A stretch of DNA of 64,000 nt from Calendula officinalis (GCA_963853835.1 OY970825.1:82731942-82795941); one strand, 5' to 3'; counted from the first letter of the stretch, positions 11,024-22,590 are shown. Notes: a model not told the origin generated them from the letters alone. A program made the numbers and translations.

Positions 11024-13685
11024 ATGGCAATGCAGGCAGACAGTCCTGCTGTTGTTCTTCCGAGTGCTCAAGTTGTTGGTAATGCATTTGTGGAGCAATA
11101 TTACCATATTCTTCACCAATCTCCTGAATTAGTTCACAAGTTTTATCAGGATTCAAGCATCTTAAGCAGACCAGATACAAATGGCTTGATGACTTCTGTA
11201 ACAACCATGCAAGTGAGTTATTTTTGTTATTTTCAGTTCAGGAGATTCAAAATTCTAACTGTAGTTTGGATTTTTTTTTTTTTTTTTTTTTTCTGTTTAA
11301 ATTGAGTTGAATAGGCAATTGATGAGAAGATTCAGTCAGTTGATTACAAGAACTTCAAAGCAGAAATTAAAAGTGCAGATGCACAAGACTCATATCAAGC
11401 AGGTGTTATTGTTCTAGTGACCGGATGCTTAACTGGGAAAGACAATATCAAAAAGAAATTTGCACAAACATTCTTTCTTGCTCCACAAGAGAAGGGCTAT
11501 TTTGTCCAAAATGATGTCTTTAGGTATGTTGATGAAAATGCACTTGTGGAGACCCCCGAGAATATTGTCAACACTGCTCCAGCTGATCTGGCAGTACCCA
11601 ATGCAGGTTTGTATCAACTACTCCAGTGTCATAATTACTAATACGCCCTTGGTCCCATGAAATTACTCCACATTGTTTAATAAGTTTTGAGGTGTTCACT
11701 TATTATGGGTTGATTTGGGTTGTGTTTTATTTATAATGGTTATCTAAAAGGGAACATGTCAAATGGGTCAAACAGGTTGAAAGTCGCCCAAAGTGTAATT
11801 TTAAAGCATGTACATAATAAATTTTGATTATTAAAGTATTAATACAGTTTTGTAATTAAATTTGACATGTTAATAATTCATAAAAAGATTTAGTTGTTTG
11901 GACAATAAGTGTTTCGGGTCAATGTGACCCATTTTAACCCACACCAAAACTACCTGTTTTCACCCGTTATTACACAACCTGCCCACTTTTCCACCTCTAC
12001 TTTTTTTTTTTAAAAAAAAATATTAACAAAAATAAAAGAATCATGTGAACCCATATTGATAACACAAGTTCTGTTTCTATGATGATAATTAGTAACCACA
12101 GAACGCACTGTTACAATTTTTGTAAGACTTTAATGCAAAAAAACAGCATTTAATTAATATGCTTAAATATTTTCTCATGCTTCTAGAAGCAACTGGTGAT
12201 TCTGCAACAAACTCATCAGCTGGTGATCTCAACAACGGGCCAGAAGTTTGTGACCCTGAGGATAATGGTGGGTCAGGGTCAGGTCTTGAGGAGGAAGTTG
12301 TGGATGAACCTGCTCCTGCCCAAATAAGCCCAAACGAAACGGGCCCGTTTCAGAAACCAGATCCCTCTGCAACCCAAGAGGAAAAGAAATCTTATGCTTC
12401 AATTGTGGGTTTTACATTTTTCCAATTGCAGTTTTTTTGTTTCTAGTTTTTTTCTGTTAGTTTATTAATTTAAAATTGTTTTACAGTTAAGGGTAACCAA
12501 CGTTCGTGGATCATCTGGTTCTGGTAATGTTCATACAAGCAGTTTAAAGTGGGCCCCTGCTAATACGGATCAACACAAACCTAGGCCCGCAAAGCCTTCT
12601 CCAGAACCAGAAAGCACAGTTCCTGTGGTGGTTAATGGTCCTGAAAGCAGCAAACTTTATGATGATGGTAGTTATTTTATTTTATAAACCTCCTAAATCG
12701 TCTTAATACAGTATATTAAAATGCAATCTATGCTTGTGTTATTTTGAATATATATACTGACAAAGTTGTAAAAATCTAAGGACGGTCACGCTACCTAGGC
12801 AGTCGACCAATTTTGACCAATTTGGACTGATTTTGACCAATTTTGACTGATGTTTAGTTGAAGGACACTCGATATATGTAAGGAATTTGCCTATGACTGC
12901 AACAGTCACACAACTTGAAGAGGAATTTAAAAAGTTTGGTCCAATCAAAACCAATGGTATTCAAGTCAGAAGTAATAAGGTTTGCTTTGTTTCTTTTTCA
13001 TGTGTTTTTATCACTTCTAATTTTATATCATTTTTTATTTGTTATCTTTAAAATTCTCTTATTTTCAGCAACAGGGATTTTGTTTTGGTTTTGTGGAATT
13101 TGAGTCATTGGACTCCATGCATAGTGCTATAAAGGTATCATCTCGTATTTTTAGCTATTTTTTTTTTATTATTTTTAATTTTTACCTGACCCGTTAAAGA
13201 TAAAACATAACCCAAATTAACCAATTCACAAGAAAATGAGCTGAAAGTGTTAGTTATATACTCTATTTGTCTACATATGCTTAAAATTTGAAATCACTTG
13301 TAGGCACCTTCTATCACAATTGGCAATCGCCAAGTAGTTGTTGAAGAAAAAAGAACTACAACACGAGGTAACTACAATTCTTTTCACATTTTGTCATCAA
13401 TGGGATAACAAATAGCAATAAATGATAAAAAAAAAAAAACCAATTTCAGTTGGCGGCAGTGGTGGTGGTGGAAGAGGGCGGTACTCCGGCGGAAGAGGCG
13501 GTGGTTTCAGGGGTGGTCGTGGCGGTTACTTTGGTGGTAGAAGCTTTAACAGAAACGAGTTTAGATACCAAGGCGAGTTTCAAAACCGGTCAAAGGGGCG
13601 TAACTCAGAGGTTTATCAATCTGTTGACCAAAATGGTGGCGGTAGTAGATACAATCATCAACTGAGTACCGAGTCAACTCAGTAG
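11024..13685 (+). CDS. G3BP-like RNA-binding protein (NTF2 + RRM + RGG)
   Basis: Eight coding exons (11024-11212, 11315-11606, 12187-12404, 12487-12667, 12858-12979, 13069-13134, 13304-13367, 13450-13685) join in frame to 455 codons, the usual length for plant G3BPs. Residues about 15-133 are an NTF2-like domain (VGNAFVEQYYHIL, then FKAEI, VLVTG and FFLAPQ...YFVQNDVFRYV). An acidic, Pro-rich middle follows, with the KSYASI block. An RRM has RNP2 IYVRNL at about 299-304 and RNP1-like GFCFGFVEF at about 337-345. The tail is Gly/Arg-rich (GGRGGGFRGGRGGYFGG). Animal homologues build stress granules; plant members are linked to mRNA control and to stress or immunity, and that role is inferred here. 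Introns 2 and 4 carry repeats. The gene converges on the RIQ-like gene with about 200 bp between stop codons. Confidence 0.93.
11655..12005. repeat. GGGTCA/TGACCC-rich repeat in G3BP intron 2, possibly hAT-related
   Basis: The left part has CAAATGGGTCAAACAGG and the right part has GTGACCCATTTTAACCC with CACCCGTT and ACCTGCCCACTTTTCCACC. The ends are therefore inverted relatives. Similar GGGTCA/ACCCGTT-rich blocks occur at about 36000-36500 and 57930-58500. Subterminal repeats of this kind are common in non-autonomous hAT elements. The superfamily is a guess and no target duplication was confirmed. Confidence 0.4.
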
Positions 13686-13887
13686 TTGTCATGAGTACTC
13701 AAAGTTTTGACCATGAATTAAAGACTTTTGTCGTTTTCTTTAGCTTTTTGTTAATTGGTTTTGTATATCTTTCATGGAGCATTGGTTGTTTTATTTGGAT
13801 ATTTATAATTCAGTTTTACAAAATTTCACAAAAAGTAGACAATTACCCTAACAATGTATGCAACATAAATAACATTAAAAACACACT

Positions 13888-15080
13888 TCAATTTGACTTC
13901 TGCAAATTAGACACAAAATTGGAAGCTGCAAAAGCAGCAGAGCCACCAACAACACAACCAAGTGCTACCACCACTTGCAGCCCGATTTCCCACGGGTATT
14001 GCTCGGGCACCAAATACACCACAAACGGGCCCAAAACCAGTAGGGCCAAACTTAGGGTCAAAAGTGTGGATGGTGTTGATGGGTCAGTTGCAGCTGAAAG
14101 GACCCCGAGTTCTTCGGCTTTAGAGAGCAACCCGAGTTTTTCTATTGAAGAGAGTGAAAAACCGGCTTTTTCGGCTGCAGAAAGCAAACCGGCTTTTTCG
14201 GCTTTTGATAGTAGTCTTAGTTTTTCGACGTTTGTTAGAAGCTTGATGCTTGATGTGGTTGTTGATCTTTTGCTGCTTGTGTCCTTCATTGTTGCAGCCT
14301 GTGGTTTATGGCAAAGTGTAAAAAAAAGAGATAATTAGGGATTTAGGGTTATAGTGTAACAAAATCCACCTTTTAGTAAAGTTGCAGTATCAACTCATGA
14401 AAATTGAGTTATACTTCGTATTTTGTAACGCCTATTTTGGTAATTAGAGTTTTTGTCGAAATTAAAAGTAGTTTTTATGGCGCTATTATGTTTTACGTTT
14501 TTGAATGTTGTAATTATCAAATAGATTGGTTTAAAACTTGTACAGTTGTACTTATCAAAATAGATCTTTACAGATTGTAATAACAAAACATTCAACTATC
14601 TTAACCTAAAATATATTCTAGTTTTATGACAACTAGAACGGAGCCAACAAAGTTAAAGTCATATAAAATATATTTCAATATATTCAATATCGTAACACTT
14701 AAATGATTATTCTCACAATAAAGTATTTGTAAGCATATGATAAGCTTAATTACCTATAAAATTCAAAAGTGGCCATACCCAAACCCTTTTACTTGGTAAT
14801 TAACCGTTACCATTCATACCCGGTTTTGACCCGTTATAATAACTTTTAAGAATCTTTATGTCGATTTACCAATTTTTGTCGGATTCAAGAAAAACACACA
14901 CACACATAAGTGGAACCACTATATTAGAAATAAATACACCTACACGAAGAACACATGTAACATTTTGTTTGAGTTGTACCGTACAAATTACGAACAAAGA
15001 CTAACCTTCTTATAGCCAACAGTCTTCGTAGCAAATGCAAGAGGATTCTGGGTAGCCATTGATGGAACCAAAAGTGCCAT
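13888..15080 (-). CDS. Thylakoid membrane protein, DUF1118, RIQ1/RIQ2-like
   Basis: Two exons on the minus strand (15080-15006 and 14298-13888) join in frame to a 161-residue protein. Exon 1 (MALLVPSMATQNPLAF...) looks like the start of a chloroplast transit peptide. The body has the repeated Leu/Ala amphipathic blocks NVEKLRLLSKAEKAGLLSAA and SIEKLGLLSKAEELGVLSAA. Two hydrophobic segments follow: TLLTLSLALLVLGPFVVYLV, and a second one starting GLQVVVALGCVVGGSAA. This arrangement matches DUF1118 proteins. In Arabidopsis RIQ1 and RIQ2 affect grana stacking, light-harvesting complex organisation and induction of non-photochemical quenching; the same role is inferred. Intron 1 (14299-15005) contains a degraded fold-back repeat. 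The short upstream exon would be missed by a search for long ORFs. Confidence 0.85.
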
Positions 15081-15217
15081 CTTTCTGCCCCTTCTGATTT
15101 TTGATGATGTTTGCTTTTATTTTTATTCTTTTTGGGACACCTTTTGATGTAATTTGAGTGATGCAGAAAGAAACTACAAGCCTCTTGGATTGGGGGATGG
15201 TTGTAGTTGGGGCTGTC

Positions 15218-15223
15218 CACGTG
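15218..15223. promoter_or_regulatory. G-box upstream of the RIQ-like gene
   Basis: CACGTG lies within GTCCACGTGTC about 140 bp upstream of the minus-strand start codon, with an ATTGG (inverted CCAAT) about 10 bp further up. A G-box close to a photosynthesis gene start is typical of bZIP/PIF-responsive promoters. Regulation is inferred from the motif and its position alone. Confidence 0.4.
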
Positions 15224-15385
15224 TCATTTTATTATTGGCTATTTGGGAAATTAGGTGGTCTAGTCTATATCCATGGATCACTTTAGTTTACCTCCTCCCC
15301 GAATAATTGCAACATTTAACATTTGTCTCCAATCAACGACTATGTTTACTCGCGTGTGCCTTGTTATACCGAGATTTTTTTAATA

Positions 15386-15685
15386 CTCGATTCAAAATAA
15401 GTGATACACTTTCTATTTTAATGTGTTTCAAAATACATAATACAATATGAAAACTTTCCTTATTTGGAAAAAAGTAGTAGGGCTCACACCCACTAGGTAT
15501 CTCATTTAATAAAGTGAAATGACACATTTACTCTTACTTTTACTTTTAAACATCATTAAACTCACTTTAATCAAAGTGTGTGGGATCCAACCTCCACTAA
15601 CTATCCAAATTTAATATAATCAAACCTATTTTGTCTCAAAGAACGTGCAACCTTAAGTGTATCACTTATTTTGAAACGAAGGAAG
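15386..15685. mobile_element. Stowaway-like MITE, family 2
   Basis: The left end reads TTCAAAATAAGTGATACAC and the right end GTATCACTTATTTTGAAAC, followed by GAAGGAAG. TA flanks each end (15384-15385 and 15686-15687). A second, less degraded member of the family is at 41217-41528, where the ends are CTTCCTCCGTTTC and GAAACGGAGGAAG. Confidence 0.75.
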
Positions 15686-16539
15686 TATGTATTTTTTAAT
15701 GTTATGATGAAACTTTCATTTTAGGTCATGCTTAATTTATGTACGTTAAACCTGAAAACTTGACTTAAAAAAACTGCGGTAACCTAATGCGGGTACCGGA
15801 GACTTAAATAGAACCAAATCTTTGTTCGTGTTTCTTGTTAGGGTGTTTATTTCCAGGTCTCATGCCAAATTTAAATACTTTTAAACATTTTTGTTATCAC
15901 CAGATATTTGAACTACTCTTAAGAAATCTATAAAATAAAATGGAAAAAAAATTGTTACTTCAGTTCACCACTTCATATACTCTTACCAATTTTCTAATGA
16001 ACAGTGATGAACTATTGCAATTGTATATTTATTTTTTTATTATTTAAATTATATTTACATTTTAAGGGCTCTCTGAGGTGGTCGAGTTTTACCCATTATG
16101 TATGTGATTTAACCATTACTGTGACTGTTTATGAACCTTCGTTGAGCATCTTATAAATATTTACGCTGTGGAGAATCAAACTTGAAACGAAGTCAATTTA
16201 CCCCATACTTTATTGAAATTGTAAATAGAAATTAAAAGGTCAACTTATTGAAGCACAACCAAGCTTGTGGTCTGTAGATGTTATCGTGTCAGAGTGTCAA
16301 ACAATTACTTCATATTAGTAGACTTCACATGTGAATGTGATCCAGATTCAAGCATATTCTCTCTAAGCCTTTAACTTCAACTAATAGTACGAAACCAATC
16401 ATTCCCTTAACTTTGACTTTTAAATCCATCAATTTTTAAGGGAAAAATACGAAAAATATACAATATGATTATACACATATTTGATCTGTTTTATATAATT
16501 TTAATAAAGTATCACTGGATTTATAAAAAATATAGCTCA

Positions 16540-16735
16540 GTTCGGTTTGTTTCAGTCCAAAATCGAGATAAAGTGAAAAAATCGAAGAAACTTTCTTGGT
16601 TCTTATTCTATTTCGGACGATTCTCGGTTCGGTTCGATTCGGTTCCAAGCGCCATCGGTTTGGACCTCGGTCCGCCTAAACCATTTTCTTGGTTCTCGTT
16701 TCATTTGGTTTCGGTTCGGTTCGATTTTTTGACTC
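16540..16735. repeat. CGGTTCGGTT-rich low-complexity block
   Basis: Runs of GGTTCGGTTCGATTCGGTT with TTTCGGTTCGG. A similar block occurs at about 35810-35955 (GGTTCGGTTCGGATCC, CGGTCCCGGTCGG). I cannot assign either to a known element type. Confidence 0.45.
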
Positions 16736-17389
16736 CGCACATGTCTAATTAACGATCAAATATTTATTCATCAAATTCATCACTTAATTATCTACTGTTT
16801 TATAGCAACGTCTACCAATTTACTCATAAAGACTACAAACGATTACAACATGAAACTCAAGAGCATGTATTATTTACTCATCTGGTTCGTTAATTAAACA
16901 TCAACCATTTCGTAATATAGTCTACCAATTTTGCACATATCAAATACAATGAGTTCTATCAATCTATTATTTGATAATTAAATGGGCTATTTAGCGGTTT
17001 GAATGGATCAAAACAAGTTGAACTTTTTAAATGTGTATCTAGAACCTATTAAATTATCTTTAGTATATATTTTTAAAATATATATTTTTCAGATATACTT
17101 ATTAACTACCAAAGTATAATAAATATATATATTTCCAAACATGTTTTAATATTTAGTCGCGTTGGCGGTTCAGAATCATCCGGAACTGAACGCGTTTAAT
17201 AAAAAAGTCAGCTGAAACGACCTGAAACTGACCAAAAACTTGTTTAATACTGCAACCCTAACCTTTTTATTTTCATGTCAGTCGCAATTCGGGTTCCAGA
17301 GTTCTAAGTGGAACAATCTCATTTTCTTCAAAAAAATTGTCTATCCAGAGTTCTTTCGTTTGGCTTAGTAGTTAGTAACTTAGTACGCA

Positions 17390-17921
17390 TGGTTGAATAC
17401 TAGTTCAACTTCTTGATGTCAATAGTAATTGTGAAGATCGAATAACTCTTCATAAACATAGATCTTTAGGCTCAAGAATAGTTAGTTCTTATCTGGAATA
17501 AGCATATACAAATAACATAAAATTGCGGAATTAGTTGAACATAAATGTATAGCTAAACAAGTTTTCATCGTTAAAAGCCTCAATTCTATATATAAATACA
17601 TAGAACGGTTCTTCGTTAAACAGGATCAAACGATCTTGAGGCTTAGGTTTTTACACACAAACAGTTAAAACGTGGGTTCCAAGAACATCTAATTCTATGT
17701 CATTAGGTTTCTTTATATACTAGAAAACCCAAGACTTACAAGGAAAAGATAATACTAAATCTTTTAAACTAATAAAGATATACTATATCTTTTTACATTA
17801 ATGATTATCTCCTAAATCTTTTTCAAATCTTGAACTTCATATTACCGACTTAGGTCCTTGTAGTTTAATAGTTTTGACATAATCAAATCATCTATGAATA
17901 TTAATAATAATATTCCTAACA
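17390..17921 (-). repeat. 3' LTR of the minus-strand copia element
   Basis: On the minus strand it starts TGTTAGGAATATT immediately after a polypurine tract and probably ends GTATTCAACCA. A TATA-like run (TCTATATATAAATACATAG, plus 17585-17603) lies inside. The inner boundary is firm because of the adjoining polypurine tract. The outer boundary is a best guess from the TG...CA rule, with no target duplication confirmed. Confidence 0.65.
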
Positions 17922-17937
17922 ATCTTCCCCTATTTGA
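17922..17937 (-). other. Polypurine tract of the copia element
   Basis: On the minus strand AAATAGGGGAAGAT directly precedes the TGTTAG of the 3' LTR. This is the standard site for priming plus-strand DNA synthesis. Three AGGGGAAG-like runs further inside (plus 17978-18056) are similar purine-rich repeats often seen in this stretch of copia elements. Confidence 0.75.
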
Positions 17938-18301
17938 TTTGACAAAACTTATAGAATTAGCTAGGAATCTTCAAGTCTCTTCCCCTTTTTGACATAATCA
18001 AATCAATCCGAGAAACTTGAACTTCCCCTTGAATGATCAACACTTTTTCTTCCCCTAAAAGTGTGATATCATTCTTGTGTTCTTCAAGGCTATATTAATT
18101 ACATTGAAAACCAACTATTTTCTATTTGAAGTTGAAGTAGAAACTCAAACTAAGCATCACATTCCGTCTAAATATAGTAATCAGCAACGTCATATCTTGT
18201 ATGAGGGACTTGCCTATCTTAGTCTTCAACAGATCTTTTCGTTAAGATTCGGTTGAATTGCAGTTACAACAATAACTTTACACATGATTTTAAGTGAGAT
18301 T

Positions 18302-20527
18302 TTAATTTATCAAAATCATTCCAATACTGCTAACCAAGAAGTTGAATCTTCCTACATCAAATGCTTTTGTAAAAAGATCTGCTAATTGATCATCAGTATG
18401 GATTTTAACTACTTTGATTAATTTCTTTTCAATACAATCTCTTATAAAGTGAAATCTTATTTCAATGTGTTTAGTTTTTGAGTGTTTTACTGGATTATTC
18501 ACAATACTAATAGCACTTTGATTATCAATAAAAATAGGAGTTTTAAGGATAGAGATACCAAAGTCTAGAAGCTGGTTTTGAATCCAGAGTACTTGAGCAC
18601 AACAAGCAGATGCAGCTACATATTCTGCTTCAGCAGTTGATGTTGATACATTTGTTTGCTTCTTACATTGCCATGACACCAGTCTTGATCCAAAGAATTG
18701 ACATCCACCAGTAGTGGACTTTCTGTCTTGACATTCACCTCCATAGTCACTATCTGTGTAGGCTATGAGTTCAAAGGGTGAATCATGTGGATACCATAGA
18801 CCTAGTGATGGTTTGCCTTTCAAGTATCTGAATATTCTTTTAACAGCCTGCAAGTGTAGTTCTTTGGGTCTTGCTTGATATCTTGCACACACACAAACAC
18901 TATACATAATGTCAGGTCTTGAAGCAGTTAAGTACATCAAAGAACCTATCATTGATCTATATAAGTGTTCATCTACATCCTCCCCCTCAACATCAGGATG
19001 TAGGTGTTTGTGTGTTTCCATTGGTGTACTAGCACTTTTACTGTCTTTCAAATCAAACTTTTCCAAGATGTCTTTGACATATTTTGATTGATTTATCAAA
19101 ATACCATCAGTTCTTTGATTGACTTGGAGTCCAAGGAAGAAGTTCATTGGACCCATAGAGCTCATCTTGAATTTAATCTGCATCAGTTCTTCAAATTCTT
19201 TGCATAATAAATCATTGGTTGAGCCAAAGATGATATCATCTACATATATTTGTACCAGTAGTATATCATCTTTGACTTTCTTTGTAAACAAAGTTTTATC
19301 AATGGCTCCTCTTTTAAAGTTGTTCTTCAATAGGTATGATGATAATGTGTCATACCATGCTCTTGGTGCCTGATGTAGGCCATATAGAGCTTTATCCAAT
19401 TTGAACACATAATCACCATGTTTTGGATCTTCAAAACCTGGAGGTTGGCAAACATAGACCTCTTCTTCAATCTTCCCATATAGGAATGCACTCTTCACAT
19501 CCATTTGATAGACTTTGAACTTTTTGAATGAAGCATATGCTAGAAATATTCTTATAGCTTCAATTCTAGCAACAGGAGCATATACTTCATCATAGTCTAT
19601 TCCTTCTTCTTGAGTGTATCCTTGTGCTACAAGTCTGGCTTTGTTTTTTATCACTATACCTCTTTCATCTTTCTTGTTTCTGAAGATCCATCTTGTTCCA
19701 ATGGCTCTTTTTCCTTTGGGAAGAGGTACAAGTGTCCAAACAGCTTGTAACTTGAATTGAAGGAGTTCTTCTTGCATTGCCTCAATCCAGTTTGAGTCCT
19801 TCATTGCTTGTTGGATCTTCTTTGGTTCATCCTGAGACAGAAAGCATTCAAACATACATTCATTAGCAATTAAACTTATATTACACATATTTGCAGTTAA
19901 GCTTTTGTTTAATTTGCTTCTTGTTTGTAGTGGTGAGTTAACATCACTTAGAACAAGGTCTAATGGATGGTTCTTCTGAGTCCTTGTAGTTGTAGCTTTA
20001 TCAACCACTAGTTGATTTTCAAGATTGGACTCATTTGTCTCAGGTAGTTGTTCTTCTAGAGATCCTTCATTGTCATTGATGTTTGGTTCATCATCATCTT
20101 GGTCAGAGTTACTACTGCTATCATCTTCATTGAGATCAGTAGTGTTGTTGTTGTTACTGGTATCAGTAGTATCTTGAGAATCTAGGTTATTGCTGGGACC
20201 AGTAGTATTTTGAGTACTATTACTGGTATCAGTAGTATTTGAATTACTACTGTCCTCATTCTCAGAGTTACTACTGGTTCCAGAACTTGAGTTATTACTG
20301 ACATCAGTATTAACTATTGGAGCAGTATTAACTACAATGTATCTCATCTCCTCTTGACCAGTATTAATTGATGATGTTCCTTCCTTTTGATTGTGACAAT
20401 TTGAATTACCTGCATTGAAATTCATGTTAGAATTAAAGGATTTGGTTAGATTGTCTATGTCAAATAGCCAATCTGGACCATTTCCTTGTTCATTAGGTAC
20501 ATTTTCATTAAAGGATACATTGATGCT
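18302..20527 (-). CDS. Copia pol, C-terminal part: reverse transcriptase and RNase H
   Basis: The frame is open from the stop at 20528 to 18302; the first ATG is at 20425, giving 707 residues. The first roughly 190 residues are a Ser/Asn/Thr/Asp-rich linker built on TACTACTGGT-type repeats. Next comes the RVT_2 domain (WTLVPLPKGKRAIGTRWIF, KARLVAQGYTQEEGIDY, YQMDVKSAFLYG, then the YVDDI active site), followed by copia RNase H (AYTDSDYGG and STSTAEAEYVAAS) and the KHIEIRFHFIRD block. All key motifs are present. In an active copy this would be fused to integrase in one polyprotein; here one in-frame stop codon separates them. The C-terminus (AFDVGRFNFLVSSIGM) is normal for the family. Confidence 0.9.
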   Translation of the reverse strand, partial: SINVSFNENVPNEQGNGPDWLFDIDNLTKSFNSNMNFNAGNSNCHNQKEGTSSINTGQEEMRYIVVNTAPIVNTDVSNNSSSGTSSNSENEDSSNSNTTDTSNSTQNTTGPSNNLDSQDTTDTSNNNNTTDLNEDDSSSNSDQDDDEPNINDNEGSLEEQLPETNESNLENQLVVDKATTTRTQKNHPLDLVLSDVNSPLQTRSKLNKSLTANMCNISLIANECMFECFLSQDEPKKIQQAMKDSNWIEAMQEELLQFKLQAVWTLVPLPKGKRAIGTRWIFRNKKDERGIVIKNKARLVAQGYTQEEGIDYDEVYAPVARIEAIRIFLAYASFKKFKVYQMDVKSAFLYGKIEEEVYVCQPPGFEDPKHGDYVFKLDKALYGLHQAPRAWYDTLSSYLLKNNFKRGAIDKTLFTKKVKDDILLVQIYVDDIIFGSTNDLLCKEFEELMQIKFKMSSMGPMNFFLGLQVNQRTDGILINQSKYVKDILEKFDLKDSKSASTPMETHKHLHPDVEGEDVDEHLYRSMIGSLMYLTASRPDIMYSVCVCARYQARPKELHLQAVKRIFRYLKGKPSLGLWYPHDSPFELIAYTDSDYGGECQDRKSTTGGCQFFGSRLVSWQCKKQTNVSTSTAEAEYVAASACCAQVLWIQNQLLDFGISILKTPIFIDNQSAISIVNNPVKHSKTKHIEIRFHFIRDCIEKKLIKVVKIHTDDQLADLFTKAFDVGRFNFLVSSIGMILIN

Positions 20528-21814
20528 TTATTCAATTATCCTTAGTCTTTTGTTGAATACTCTGTATGATTTGCTTTGAGTAGAGTATCCCACAAAGATT
20601 CCATCATCAGCTTTGCAGTCAAACTTACCAATTTGTTCTCTTGTAATCAGAATAGTACAAAGACAACCAAAGGATTTTAAAAAACTTATAGAAGGTTTTC
20701 TTTTATTAAAGAGTTCATAAGGTGTTTTAAAATGTGGCTTTACTATTAATACTCTGTTCTGAACATAACAGGCAGTATTAACAGCTTCTGCCCAAAAAGT
20801 AATTGGTAATTTTGAGTCTGCAAGCATTGATCTTGCTGCTTCAATGATGGTTCTATTTCTTCTTTCAGCTACACCATTTTGTTGTGGAGTTCTAGGTGAG
20901 CTGTATTGCCTGTCAATACCTTTAAAATCACGAAAGTTAATTAAGTTAGCATTTTTAAATTCTGTGCCATTATCACATCTTATGGCTTTAACTTTTTGAT
21001 CAGATGTGTTCTCCAGTTTGACAATTAAGTTCTTTATGAGTTCACTTGTTTCATCCTTTGTCCTGAGAAAGAAAACCCATGTATATCTGGAAAAGTCATC
21101 AGTAATAACAAGACAATATTGTTTCTTTCCAATACTCATTACATTTGTAGGTCCAAAAAGGTCCATATGTAAGAGCTGTAAAGGAACAGAAATAGAGTTC
21201 ACAGTTTTGGACTTATGAGAAGTCTTGTTTTGTTTACCTTTTAGGCATGCAACACAGTGATGATCACACATGAATTGTTTTTGAGGTAGTCCAATGACCA
21301 GATTTCTTTTTACTAAATTATTCATGTTTTTAAAATTTGTGTGACACATCCTTCTATGCCATAGTTCTGATTCAGTGGTGTTTGCCTTGGATATAAAACA
21401 GTTGACCTCATTTGTAGAAATGAGTTCTCCCCCTATATCTAGGCAATACACATTGTTTCTCCTTGGAGTTCTTAAAACAACATATTTTTCATCTAAAATA
21501 AAATCAGGAGAAAGAATGATGCACTCAATGTCTGTGAAAAGAATTTTGTTCTTTTTATCACAAACTTGAGACACACTGACAAGATTGTATTTTAGTTCAG
21601 CTACAAAAAATACATCATCAAAGGTAAGTTTGCCATTAGTAACAGTACCTTTACCTGTAATCTTACCTCCTTGGGGATTCTCACCAAAAGCCACATATCC
21701 TCCATCAAATGACTTGAAATCTTTAAGAATTTGCAGATTTCCAATCATGTGCCTTGAGCATCCACTATCAATATGCCATGTTCTTCCTTCTTCTGGGATC
21801 TGAATGCTCTGCAC
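20528..21814 (-). CDS. Copia pol, N-terminal part: protease and integrase
   Basis: This part shares the frame of the RT segment and is ended by a TAA (plus tta, 20528-20530). It opens with the aspartic protease site WHIDSGCSRHM. The GAG-pre-integrase region ELWHRRMCHTNF and an HHCC zinc site (CDHHCVACLKGK) follow, then the integrase catalytic triad: D in LLHMDLFGP, D in AIRCDNGTEF and E in QQNGVAERRNRTI. The C-terminal copia integrase block FGCLCTIL...FVGYSTQSKSYRVF is present. The frame entry at 21814 is a GTG, so this is not a true translation start; the segment belongs to a longer polyprotein whose upstream linker is frameshifted. Confidence 0.9.
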   Translation of the reverse strand: MQSIQIPEEGRTWHIDSGCSRHMIGNLQILKDFKSFDGGYVAFGENPQGGKITGKGTVTNGKLTFDDVFFVAELKYNLVSVSQVCDKKNKILFTDIECIILSPDFILDEKYVVLRTPRRNNVYCLDIGGELISTNEVNCFISKANTTESELWHRRMCHTNFKNMNNLVKRNLVIGLPQKQFMCDHHCVACLKGKQNKTSHKSKTVNSISVPLQLLHMDLFGPTNVMSIGKKQYCLVITDDFSRYTWVFFLRTKDETSELIKNLIVKLENTSDQKVKAIRCDNGTEFKNANLINFRDFKGIDRQYSSPRTPQQNGVAERRNRTIIEAARSMLADSKLPITFWAEAVNTACYVQNRVLIVKPHFKTPYELFNKRKPSISFLKSFGCLCTILITREQIGKFDCKADDGIFVGYSTQSKSYRVFNKRLRIIE

Positions 21815-22590
21815 AAGTGAGTAAAGGATTAGTTAAGTTTGGGAACCCAAGCTTTATATGTCTTGGGTTCATCCTTTGAGAAATAAGCTTTGGGAGTTTT
21901 AACTTTAAACACTTTTGGTACCCATACTTGTTTATTACTGGTGTTTTGTTTTATTACTGCCCTTTTGATAGTATTACTGGTGTGAGAATTTCCTACTGAT
22001 CTTGGTTTGTACCCGTGAATATTTGCTTTTGAATGCTTTACTACTGATGGACCAGTAGTATTTGGGTACTTACCATATTTAGAATGACCAGTAGTGTTTT
22101 TAGGGTTGACACCAGTAGTATTTTTGAAAGTTGCTTTGGGAGCAGTAGTATTTTTTTAATTGGGGTTTTTACCAGTAGTATTCTTGTATTGGTACCAAAC
22201 AGCATTATACTTAGGGTGAACACCAGTAGTAAAATTGTTAAAGTTTTTACTGGTGTTGGAAAATTTAAAATATTATTTATTTTGATTAGATTTTCCATTG
22301 TTCTTGAAGTAATTGCTGTTCTTTGGGCTTCCAACTCTTCTGTTTTGCACAAATCTTGGTGCACTTCTTCCAAATTTTGGAGTGTCAGCAATTGGAGTTT
22401 TAATTTTATTTACTACTGAAGGACCAGTAGTATCTTTTAACTTTTGAGTTTTTGCATTTTCTTTAAAAATTTTAAATTCTTTTAACTCTTTGCAGTTTAT
22501 TGGATTGAAGTGACAATCCTTTGCTAAATGGTTCACTTTGTTGCAAATAACACATTTTAATTTATTATCTTGAGCATTTATGATTTTTCT
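21815..22590 (-). pseudogene. Degraded gag-pol junction with second zinc knuckle
   Basis: Between gag and protease the minus strand keeps the gag frame after its stop at 22591. It encodes a second CCHC knuckle, CVICNKVNHLAKDC, and then a Lys/Asn-rich tail that ends in a stop at 22273. From 22260 to 21940 the sequence is dominated by ACTACTGGT/ACCAGTAGTA repeats, and no single frame stays open to the protease. At least one stop and one frameshift are therefore present. Confidence 0.7.

Larger units (their letters stand above)
15224..17389. other. Intergenic region with repeats, no gene seen
   Basis: This holds a Stowaway-like MITE (15386-15685), a possible SINE-like fragment on the minus strand near 16075-16205 (GTTTCAAGTTTGATTCTCC resembles a B box), and a CGGTTCGGTT-rich block (about 16540-16735). 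The rest is AT-rich and unassigned. The open frame 16465-16752 is low-complexity CGGTT coding by chance. Confidence 0.5.

Noticed and set aside
13691..14338. 215-residue plus-strand frame after the G3BP stop
   Set aside because: It is the antisense of the RIQ-like exon 2 plus 3' UTR. The minus-strand reading gives a recognised family and a matching upstream exon.
14924..15220. 98-residue minus-strand frame over the RIQ first exon
   Set aside because: A different frame of the same stretch gives the transit peptide that joins in phase to exon 2; the longer frame is accidental.
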